Shown one piece after another: positions 9,554 to 16,372 of a stretch of DNA of 64,000 bases (position 1 is the first letter of the stretch; each line of letters begins with the position of its first letter). This stretch comes from Paracoccus lutimaris (lineage in GTDB: Bacteria; Pseudomonadota; Alphaproteobacteria; Rhodobacterales; Rhodobacteraceae). The stretch lies in NCBI RefSeq assembly GCF_003337565.1, contig NZ_QPJL01000008.1, forward strand, positions 1-64,000, written 5' to 3'. The notes below the pieces were generated by a model. It did not search any database, had not been told where the DNA came from, and saw only the letters and a list, made by a program, of their open reading frames with translations. Position numbers and translations under genes: made by a program.

Positions 9554-9582
9554 TTGAGAATCGACCTGATTTGGTTTATCAT
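9554..9582 (+). promoter_or_regulatory. Sigma70-like promoter of the M28-M43-ATP-grasp operon
   Basis: TTGAGA and TATCAT are separated by exactly 17 bases, giving a predicted start near 9589 and a leader of about 20 bases before the ATG at 9611. It lies inside the 161-base divergent region shared with the protease-nuclease gene. Confidence 0.6.
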
Positions 9583-9610
9583 CTCGGCACGTTCACGGGG
9601 GATCGGCCCG

Positions 9611-11155
9611 ATGAAGTTTGCATTGTTACCTTTCGCCGGCAGAAATTTTCCCAACGCCTTGCCCGAAGCGGCAACCGGCATTGATAATGCACGCGAAACC
9701 GCCGAACGGGGCAGGGCGGTCGAGGCCGAAGGCGGCTTCTGGGTCGGGTTGGGCGGTGACATGTTCGTCTGCTCGGCGAACGGGAAATGGAACGCGATTG
9801 CCGAACGGCTCGAGATTGCCAGCCCCTCGGATGCAGGGCGCAAATCCGACCTGCATCTGGTCATGCAGACCGGCCGCGGGTTCCAGAACGCCTATCCAGA
9901 CGCGCATGTGCTGGCGGACAAGGGCCGCTACCTGATCGTCGAATTCGATCGCGCCGAGGCGCAAGAGCTGGGAGACAGCCGCGCCCCGCTCTTTGCCATC
10001 CGTCCCTTGCCCGAAAATGCCGTGGTCTATGCGCCGCGGCCCCGGCGCGGGGTCGACCGCTTGCCGGCCCCTGCGGTCATGGCGGCGGTCGCGGCGGTCA
10101 CCCGTCCCGATTTTGAGGCGGCGGTGACGCGGCTTGCCTCATTCACCACCCGGCTTTCGACCAGTGCCGATTTCCGCGCCGCCGCCGAATGGGCGCGTGC
10201 CCGGTTCGAGGCGCTCGGCCTGGCCGCAAGGACCAGCGGCATCGCCGTCGGCAGCGCGGCGAGCCTGAACGTGATCGCGACCAAGGCGGGAACCGGCGCC
10301 CAGGCCGGTGCCGTGCTGGTGGTCGCGCATCTTGATTCCGTCAATCACGGTGGCGGCGCGTCGGCGGCGGCGCCCGGTGCCGATGACAATGCCAGCGGCG
10401 CGGCCGGTGTGCTGACGCTGGCCGCCGCGATGGCGCCGCATGAATTTGCCCATGATCTCGTCTTCATCCTGTTTGGCGGCGAAGAACAGGGGTTGCTGGG
10501 GTCGCGCCAGTATATCGCCGAGCTTCCCGAAGCCGAGCGCCGCCGCATCCGGGCGGTGCTGAACATGGACATGATCGGCTGCGTCAACAGCCAGCCGCCG
10601 ACGGTCATGCTTGAGGGCGCGGCGCTGAGCCAGGGCATCATCGACGCCCTTGCCGAGGCGGCCGAGGCCCATACCACGCTGGCAATCCAGACCTCGCTCA
10701 ATCCGTTTGCCAGCGACCATGTCCCCTTCATTGAGGCCGGCATTCCGGCCGTCCTGACCATCGAGGGGGCGGATAGTGCCAATGAGGCGATCCATTCGGG
10801 CCATGACACGCTGGACCGGCTGGATATGGATTACGCCACCCAGGTCCTGCGCATGAATGCGGGCTGGCTGGCCGCCGAGGCCGGAATTGCGGCGGCAAGC
10901 CAGCCGGATACGGTGCCGGGTGGCATGCCGGGCAACCTGCCGGTCCCGCCCGCCGGCTGCGGCTGCGGCTGCGGGGCTGGGGTCTCGCCGGCAGAGGCAA
11001 GCGCGAAAGTTCATCGAAACCAGGTGACCGGGCATTATCAGGCGCTGTTTGCGCAATATGCTCGGCTCAACCGCGACGGCCGGCTCAGCCCGGGCGATCG
11101 GGCCGAATGGCAGTCTGCCCTGCTTGCCTGTGGCCAACTCGACCAGCCGCGATGA
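9611..11155 (+). CDS. M28-family zinc aminopeptidase with Cys-rich hinge and C-terminal tail module
   Basis: A di-zinc exopeptidase of the M28 family, 514 residues from the ATG at 9611, which has a G-rich ribosome site and the promoter just upstream. Metal-site motifs are HLDS (about 240), GADDNASG (about 257), GGEEQG (about 290), NMDMIG (about 320) and SDHVPF (about 368). Residues 1-150 form an unassigned N-terminal domain without a signal peptide. After the catalytic domain comes a Pro-rich hinge with CGCGCG, then a tail beginning HYQALFAQYARL. The tail aligns without gaps to the C terminus of the M43 protein encoded two genes downstream. The enzyme class is clear; the substrate and the role of the tail are unknown. 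It is the first gene of the plus-strand operon. Confidence 0.88.
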   Translation: MKFALLPFAGRNFPNALPEAATGIDNARETAERGRAVEAEGGFWVGLGGDMFVCSANGKWNAIAERLEIASPSDAGRKSDLHLVMQTGRGFQNAYPDAHVLADKGRYLIVEFDRAEAQELGDSRAPLFAIRPLPENAVVYAPRPRRGVDRLPAPAVMAAVAAVTRPDFEAAVTRLASFTTRLSTSADFRAAAEWARARFEALGLAARTSGIAVGSAASLNVIATKAGTGAQAGAVLVVAHLDSVNHGGGASAAAPGADDNASGAAGVLTLAAAMAPHEFAHDLVFILFGGEEQGLLGSRQYIAELPEAERRRIRAVLNMDMIGCVNSQPPTVMLEGAALSQGIIDALAEAAEAHTTLAIQTSLNPFASDHVPFIEAGIPAVLTIEGADSANEAIHSGHDTLDRLDMDYATQVLRMNAGWLAAEAGIAAASQPDTVPGGMPGNLPVPPAGCGCGCGAGVSPAEASAKVHRNQVTGHYQALFAQYARLNRDGRLSPGDRAEWQSALLACGQLDQPR

Positions 11156-11252
11156 CGGCAGGGTCGATGCGCAGCCGGCACCCGCGACCCGGACGCCGGC
11201 GGAGCCGGAAAGGCTGAAGGGCGGCATGTGCCGCCGCAAGGAGACGGGAGCC

Positions 11253-11561
11253 ATGAAAGACGAGGCGGAACTGTGTCGCGACTGGGTCGAGATCCACGAG
11301 GAGAGCGGCGGCGACGTGATGGTCTTTCGGCCATCCAGCGACATTCTGCCGCCCTCGCGCCGGGTCAGGCGCAGGCTTGAACTGGCCAGCTCGGGCGCGG
11401 CGACGGGCAAGGCGGCGGGCCCGAACGACGCGCCCGTCGCCGAAAGCGCCGGCTCCTGGAGCCGCGAGGGTCGGACGCTGCATGTCGCATTGCCCGGCTG
11501 GAGCGGGGATTACGACATCAGCGAACTGACGGATGATCGTCTTGTCCTGAAAAAGCGCTGA
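11253..11561 (+). CDS. Small hypothetical protein of the protease/ATP-grasp operon
   Basis: A 102-residue protein of unknown function. I chose the ATG at 11253 because AAGGAG stands nine bases upstream; the frame is open further 5'. The visible pattern is WVEIHEESGGDVMVFRPSS followed by ILPPSRRVRRRLEL and a short beta-rich C-terminal half ending in DDRLVLKKR. The VFRP...PPSR motif reminds me of small uncharacterised proteins of about 100 residues in other bacteria, with lipocalin-like short beta strands, but I cannot name a family. It sits between the M28 and M43 genes on the same strand, so it is likely part of the same function. Confidence 0.6.
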   Translation: MKDEAELCRDWVEIHEESGGDVMVFRPSSDILPPSRRVRRRLELASSGAATGKAAGPNDAPVAESAGSWSREGRTLHVALPGWSGDYDISELTDDRLVLKKR

Positions 11562-11640
11562 TCCTTGCGTCGATGAACCATGAAATGCAGGCCGCCGCCG
11601 TTTCGGCGGGTGGAGGGGCCTATCATATTGGAGTAGTCAG

Positions 11641-13230
11641 ATGACTGAGGACAACCTTCCGACCAGACGCGAATGCGGCACGATGCAGGTGCATCGCCGC
11701 CTTCTCGACACCGACCCGAGCTATGCCCGGCGTCTTGACCGCATCGAGGAACAGGCCTTCCGCGCCCGCGAGGGAATGATGGTCCTGCGCCCCGGCTGCA
11801 CCCGCATCCCGGTGGTGGTGCATGTGGTGTGGAAAACCACGGCGCAGAACATCTCGCAGGCGCAGATCGACAGCCAGATCGAGGTGCTGAATCGCGACTT
11901 CCGCAAGCGCAACCCGGATGTTTCCGGCGTTCCGGCGGCCTTTTCCGCGCTGGCGGCGGATGGAAGGCTGGAATTCGCGCTGGCCACGCGCGATCCGCAG
12001 AACAATCCCCATAGCGGTGTGATCCGCGTGCAAACGACGCGGGACAGCTTTGGCTCGGATGATGCGGTCAAACGCGCCGCGACCGGCGGCTCGGATGCCT
12101 GGCCCAGCGACGAATATCTCAATATCTGGGTCTGCCAGCTTTCGGGCGGGCTTCTGGGCTATGCCCAGTTTCCGGGCGGCCCGGCGGCGACCGATGGCGT
12201 GGTCATCACCCATACCGGCTTTGGCACCACCGGAAGCGCGGCCACGCCCTTCAACCTTGGCCGCACCACCACGCATGAAATCGGCCATTGGCTGAACCTG
12301 CGCCATATCTGGGGCGATGACGGCACCGGCTGCTCGGGGTCGGATTTCGTCGATGACACACCCAATCAGGGCGGCCCGAACTATGAGGTGCCGACCTTCC
12401 CGACGATCTCGTGCAGCAATGGCCCGAATGGCGACATGTTCATGAATTACATGGATTATGTCGATGACCGCGCGATGTTCATGTTCACCGAGGGCCAGGT
12501 CACGCGGATGCATGCCTGTCTGGACGGGCCGCGCAGCGCGATCGGGGAATCGATCTCGTGCAGCGGTCTGACACCCAAGATTCCGATCAAGGAACAGCCC
12601 AAGGACGTCATCAAGGACCAGATCAAGGAACCGCCAAAGGACACGTTCAAGGATTTCCCCAAAGATCCGCCCAAGGATCCGCCAAAGGACATCCCGAAGG
12701 ACATCCCGAAGGACCTGCCCAAGGACCGGCCCAAGGATTTCATCAAGGACCGCCCCAAGGATTTCGGCAAGGACTCTCCGAAGGATATTCCCAAGGACCG
12801 GCCCAAAGACTTCATCAAGGATCGGCCCAAGGACTTCGGTAAGGACTCTCCGAAGGATTTCGGCAAGGATCTTCCGAAGGACGGCCCCTTCGATCCTGGC
12901 CCGAAAACGGTATTCGAGCCGCCCGTCGATCCGAAGGGCGCGATGGAGCCGCCATTCCAGCCGCCCTTTGTCGGCACGCCCGTGGTCAACGTGCCCTTCG
13001 GCGGTGCGCAGGGGCAGCAACCCGGCGCGACCCCCTTCGTGCTGGGCACGAGCGGCTCGCAGGATGCGGCGCATCAGCATGCGCCGGATCCGCAGGCCGG
13101 ATTGCTGGCCCATTACGCGACGATCCTGCAAAGCTATGCCGGCCTTTATCAGCGCGGGCAGCTGGACGAGCAGGGGCTGAGCGCCTGGCAACAGGCCTAT
13201 GAGGCCTGGCAGCAGCTTGGCGGGCAATGA
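11641..13230 (+). CDS. M43-family metalloprotease with Lys-Asp repeat domain and C-terminal tail module
   Basis: A 529-residue zinc protease of the pappalysin/cytophagalysin (M43) type. The zinc motif [11 protein letters not shown] is at about residue 211, and the Met-turn MNYMDY follows near 270. Residues about 313-417 are a tetrapeptide repeat of the form x-P-K-D or x-x-K-D (23 Lys-Asp pairs plus two Lys-Glu) with no predicted globular fold. A Gly/Pro-rich linker follows, then a tail starting [13 protein letters not shown]. That tail matches the M28 protein's C terminus at 13 of 36 positions without gaps. There is no signal peptide. GGAG lies about seven bases before the ATG. An ATP-grasp ligase is encoded directly downstream, which makes the repeat or tail a candidate substrate (inference). 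The protease assignment is firm. Confidence 0.88.
   Translation: MTEDNLPTRRECGTMQVHRRLLDTDPSYARRLDRIEEQAFRAREGMMVLRPGCTRIPVVVHVVWKTTAQNISQAQIDSQIEVLNRDFRKRNPDVSGVPAAFSALAADGRLEFALATRDPQNNPHSGVIRVQTTRDSFGSDDAVKRAATGGSDAWPSDEYLNIWVCQLSGGLLGYAQFPGGPAATDGVVITHTGFGTTGSAATPFNLGRTTTHEIGHWLNLRHIWGDDGTGCSGSDFVDDTPNQGGPNYEVPTFPTISCSNGPNGDMFMNYMDYVDDRAMFMFTEGQVTRMHACLDGPRSAIGESISCSGLTPKIPIKEQPKDVIKDQIKEPPKDTFKDFPKDPPKDPPKDIPKDIPKDLPKDRPKDFIKDRPKDFGKDSPKDIPKDRPKDFIKDRPKDFGKDSPKDFGKDLPKDGPFDPGPKTVFEPPVDPKGAMEPPFQPPFVGTPVVNVPFGGAQGQQPGATPFVLGTSGSQDAAHQHAPDPQAGLLAHYATILQSYAGLYQRGQLDEQGLSAWQQAYEAWQQLGGQ
12577..12891 (+). repeat. Coding tandem repeat of Lys-Asp tetrapeptides, with a perfect-register 72-base duplication
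   Basis: The coding sequence repeats every 12 bases (codons for x-x-Lys-Asp). Within it, 12727-12798 and 12799-12870 form a 72-base tandem duplication encoding [20 protein letters not shown] plus four residues. The copies differ by a few third-position changes and at one codon pair near the end. The array can grow or shrink in units of four residues without a frameshift. Confidence 0.9.
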
Positions 13231-13241
13231 CATGCAGCATC

Positions 13242-13269
13242 GGGAAACCCGGCCCGGTCCGGGTTTCCC
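13242..13269 (+). terminator. GC-rich hairpin between the M43 and ATP-grasp genes, possible partial terminator
   Basis: GGGAAACCCGG pairs with CCGGGTTTCCC (11 base pairs, 6-base loop), followed by a pyrimidine run with only three consecutive T. It is too weak in T to be a confident terminator. It could reduce transcription into the ligase gene or protect the upstream mRNA. Confidence 0.45.
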
Positions 13270-13293
13270 CCTTTCCGACAGGGCGGGCTTGCG

Positions 13294-14241
13294 GTGATCT
13301 TGATCATTTCCTTTGTGGACAACGAACATGTGCGTCGTGTGGTCCAGCACTTGACCATGCCTCATGAGATCATCGATCTGGGCTGGTTTCCCTCGCTGAT
13401 GCGGATGCATGCCTTTGCCGGCGCGCAGGCCGATGCCTTCTTTCTGGACCTGCCCGACGGCCGCCGGCTGGCGCTGGACGAGGTCGGCGCGGTCTGGCAC
13501 CGCCGCATCCGCAGCTTCACCCTTGATCCGGCATTGACGGACGAGGTCTCGCGCACCTTTGCCTGGTCGGAATGTACCGAGGCGCTGGACGGGCTGTGGC
13601 ACGGCATGGGGTGTTTCTGGATGAACCCGCCCCATGCGGATGAACGCGCGCTGAAAAAGGTCTATCAGCATCGCCTTGCCGGGCGGGTCGGCTTGCGCAT
13701 CCCCGAGACGCTGGTGACCAACGGTCCCGACGAGGCCCGCGCCTTTGTCGAGGCCCATGCCCGGACCGGCGTCATCCGCAAGGCGTTCCGCAATATCCCG
13801 CAGGCGCCGCGCGCGACCCTGAAGGTCGGGCCCGAGGAGCTGCGCCAGATCGATGCGGTGCGCTTTGCGCCGGTGATCTTTCAGGAATACATCCCCCTGG
13901 CACTGGACCTGCGGGTGACGGTGATCGACGGCGAGATCTTCACCACTGCCTTTCGCTCGACCAGGGAATACGAGGTGGATTACCGCGGCGGGATCGGCAG
14001 CGCGGAGGTCTTCCCCCATGACCTGCCCGATGAGGTGGGCGGGAAGCTCTTGGAAATGATGCGGCGGATGGAGCTGCGCTTCGGCGCCGCCGATTTCCGG
14101 CTGACCCCCGAAGGCGAATATGTCTTTTTCGAGATCAACCCGGCCGGCGAATATCTGTTCTGCGTCGACCGCACCGGGCAGCCGATCCCGCAGGCCATCG
14201 CTGCCGCGCTGGAACGCCATGCCCGCGCCCATGACCGCTGA
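13294..14241 (+). CDS. ATP-grasp ligase of the MvdD/graspetide-synthetase type
   Basis: A 315-residue ATP-grasp enzyme. The general ATP-grasp plan is visible: VWHRRIRSF in the N-terminal domain; QHRLAGRVGLRIPETLVTN; a nucleotide-binding Lys in VIRKAF (about 161); QEYIPLALDLRVTVIDGE; and the metal-binding EINPAGEYLF near 278. The RIPETLVTN, DLRVTV and C-terminal EINPxGEY motifs are those I associate with MvdD/MvdC-like ligases. These form ester or amide links between side chains of a ribosomal peptide (graspetides). RimK-like glutamate ligases are the main alternative. The start is a GTG; a weak site upstream suggests low expression. No classical short precursor peptide was found; the adjacent M43 and M28 proteins are the nearest candidates. 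Confidence 0.75.
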   Translation: MILIISFVDNEHVRRVVQHLTMPHEIIDLGWFPSLMRMHAFAGAQADAFFLDLPDGRRLALDEVGAVWHRRIRSFTLDPALTDEVSRTFAWSECTEALDGLWHGMGCFWMNPPHADERALKKVYQHRLAGRVGLRIPETLVTNGPDEARAFVEAHARTGVIRKAFRNIPQAPRATLKVGPEELRQIDAVRFAPVIFQEYIPLALDLRVTVIDGEIFTTAFRSTREYEVDYRGGIGSAEVFPHDLPDEVGGKLLEMMRRMELRFGAADFRLTPEGEYVFFEINPAGEYLFCVDRTGQPIPQAIAAALERHARAHDR

Positions 14242-14262
14242 GGCAGGGCGCGGGACGGGCGG

Positions 14263-15684
14263 TCAGAGAAGATTGGCCAGAAGCAGCACCCATAGCGACA
14301 GCACCACGCCCATCGCCGCGGCATAGGGCCCGTTCCAGATCAGCCCCGCCTGACGCGGCGGCACCTTTCCCAGCGCGCCCGCCAGCAGGACCGAGGCGGT
14401 GAAGGGCGAGGTCACGCCGCTGAGTGCCCAGCCTCCGGTGATGGCGGCGACGACGACCGTGGGGCTGACGCCCATTGCCTCGGGGGTGGGCAAAAGCGGG
14501 ATCATAAGCGAGACCGACAGGATCGGGTTCATCCCCAGCTGCCCGGTCAGCGGGATCACCCAGATCAGCGCGACAAGGATCACCAGCGGCGGCACCGCCG
14601 ACAGGTCCAGCCCCGCCTGCGCCATTAGCGGCACCAGCAGGAACGACCCGAGGCTGCCGATGAAGGCGGCCATGAACAGCAGCAGGATCTCGCCGCGATA
14701 GCCCGGCAATTCGCGGGTGACGAATTGCGCGATGCGCCCGCCGGTATAGGCCAGCGCACCTGCGCCGGCGGGGGCGCGCTGAATGAAGATCCAGATGATG
14801 GCGACGGCGGGAACCAGCGACATGACCGCGCCGACCACCTCGACCCCGGTCAGCAGATGCAGGGTGACGACGCCGGCGACGACCACGCCCAGCAGCAGCA
14901 GAAGCGGGCGCAGATGGATCAGCCAGCGCCCGCTTTCGATCGCGCGGGACGGCGGCGGATGGGCAAGGCGCGGCTTGAAGGCGGTGTCCAGCGCCCAGCC
15001 GCCCAGCATCAGCAGCAGGGCGCTGACCAGGCAGGGCAGGACGACATCGTTCCAGCGCGCCCCCGCCACCAGCGAGATGCTGATGACCATGGAAAAACCA
15101 AGGGGCGACCAGCATAGCGTCGCCGCAAAGCCGCGCTGGATCGCGATCAGCATGCGGCGGGTGCGGTGGCGGCGGATCTCGGGGTCGGGCTCGGTTGCGG
15201 CACTTTCGGTGGCCAGCGATCCCAGCAGTGCGATCGAGCCGTAAAGCAGGATCAGCCCGAAAAGATGCCCGCCGATGGTCAGCGCCAGATAGCGCAGGCC
15301 GGGCGGCTGCCGGGCCAGAAAGCGGCCGGTCTCGACGATTTCCTCGGAGGATACGGCGGCGCTGCGGATCGCGGACAGCGCGGTGAACAGCGCCACGATC
15401 AGGCAGCCGCTGCGGATGGCGGCCGTGGTCCCCGCCTGCCAGTCGTCATGGGTGAGCGCCGCCCAGATCACCAGCCCCGCCCCGATCACCACGAAGGCCA
15501 GCCGCGAGGGCCGCGCATCAAGGCTGAAGGCCGCGACGGCGGCCAGCGCGAAGATGCCGGCCAGCAGGCTTGCGGGCGCGCCGCCGCCATATTCCACCCA
15601 GATCACGCAAAGCATAACCGCCGTCGGCAGGACGCCGGTCAGCCATGCAAGCCGCGCTCTGTCAGGCAAGGGCATCTCGCGCAC
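14263..15684 (-). CDS. Polytopic inner-membrane protein, possible ion-transporter-superfamily member
   Basis: A 473-residue hydrophobic protein with roughly 12 predicted membrane segments spread over the whole length. Two similar Pro/Gly-containing motifs, GMNPILSVSLMIPLLP and GWALSGVTSPFTASVLL, lie in the C-terminal half. They resemble the re-entrant regions of the ion-transporter (citrate/dicarboxylate, ArsB-like) superfamily, so organic anion transport is possible. I do not recognise a specific family. An alternative start at 15672 (MPLPDR) is equally plausible. It converges with the ATP-grasp gene and is divergent from the phage-like cassette. Confidence 0.7.
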   Translation of the reverse strand: MREMPLPDRARLAWLTGVLPTAVMLCVIWVEYGGGAPASLLAGIFALAAVAAFSLDARPSRLAFVVIGAGLVIWAALTHDDWQAGTTAAIRSGCLIVALFTALSAIRSAAVSSEEIVETGRFLARQPPGLRYLALTIGGHLFGLILLYGSIALLGSLATESAATEPDPEIRRHRTRRMLIAIQRGFAATLCWSPLGFSMVISISLVAGARWNDVVLPCLVSALLLMLGGWALDTAFKPRLAHPPPSRAIESGRWLIHLRPLLLLLGVVVAGVVTLHLLTGVEVVGAVMSLVPAVAIIWIFIQRAPAGAGALAYTGGRIAQFVTRELPGYRGEILLLFMAAFIGSLGSFLLVPLMAQAGLDLSAVPPLVILVALIWVIPLTGQLGMNPILSVSLMIPLLPTPEAMGVSPTVVVAAITGGWALSGVTSPFTASVLLAGALGKVPPRQAGLIWNGPYAAAMGVVLSLWVLLLANLL

Positions 15685-15918
15685 CGGTAGGGGCGGTCAG
15701 GGATCTGGCAAACTGGCACATCGCCGGCGCTCGGGCTGAGGTTTCCGGTGCGGGATGCCCCGGTCGGACCAGCAGAATCGCCGGAACCGGCGTCCATGTC
15801 AAATGCCGATCCGCCAGGGGGACGCCGTGCCTGCGGGCGTTGCTTCGCCTTGAACGGCAACTGCCGGCAAGCTGCCCGATAATGGCCGCGCCCTTCGGAA
15901 TGAGCAGAGGAAAGAGAT

Positions 15919-16371
15919 ATGCCGAACAAAGCCACAGTCAGGGGCATCCTGATGGATGCCACACTCGCCCCGATCGCCGAGGGCAAGATCATCGCCACGC
16001 TGAACGGATCCGACGTTTTCGACAATGGCATCCGCGTGGTGACGCAAAAGGTCGAGGCCACGACCGGCGCCGCCGGCGAATGGTCCATGGATCTGATCGT
16101 CAATGGCGAAGGCGATACCGCCGGCACCACCTGGACCATCGAGGGCTACAACCAGTTTGTCGCCAAGGTCTTCGAGGCGAAGTCGCTGTTCATCCCCCTG
16201 GATCTGGACATCACCCTGGGCGATCTGGAAAAGACCAGCGCGCAGAACCTCAAGGCGGCGAAGGATGCCAGCATCGCGCGGCTGATCGTCGTCACCGCCT
16301 ATAGCGAGTACGAGGCCTTGCCCGAATCGCAGCGCCGCGCCAGCGACCTCGTTCTGGTGAAGGGGGCCTGA
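15919..16371 (+). CDS. Small beta-rich protein, first gene of a phage-like cassette
   Basis: A 150-residue protein with no signal peptide, preceded by GAGGAAAGAG. The N-terminal 110 residues (ATVRGILMDATLAPIAEGKI, then GEWSMDLIV and GTTWTIEGYN) look like a carboxypeptidase-regulatory-like or transthyretin-like beta sandwich. The last 40 residues are helical. Proteins of this style occur near tail-fibre genes of rhodobacterial prophages, as far as I recall. There are no other phage structural genes here, so it may be a surface-display cassette instead. The next gene starts one base after its stop. Confidence 0.6.
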   Translation: MPNKATVRGILMDATLAPIAEGKIIATLNGSDVFDNGIRVVTQKVEATTGAAGEWSMDLIVNGEGDTAGTTWTIEGYNQFVAKVFEAKSLFIPLDLDITLGDLEKTSAQNLKAAKDASIARLIVVTAYSEYEALPESQRRASDLVLVKGA

Positions 16372-16372
16372 C

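Noticed and set aside
12577..12891. CRISPR-like or minisatellite array
   Set aside because: The repeat is in frame with a protein and has a 12-base period with no spacers, so it is a coding repeat.
11623..14232. An 869-codon minus-strand frame across the M43 and ATP-grasp genes
   Set aside because: It crosses two well-supported genes and their intergenic hairpin; the apparent repeats are only the reverse of the Lys-Asp array.
13294..14241. RimK or glutathione-synthetase assignment for the ATP-grasp gene
   Set aside because: The N-terminal VWHRR and the RIPETLVTN and EINPxGEY patterns fit MvdD-like ligases better; kept as an alternative only.
15860..15885. Promoter for the phage-like cassette using TTGAAC and GATAAT
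   Set aside because: The spacing of 22 bases is too long for a sigma70 promoter; no better pair was found.
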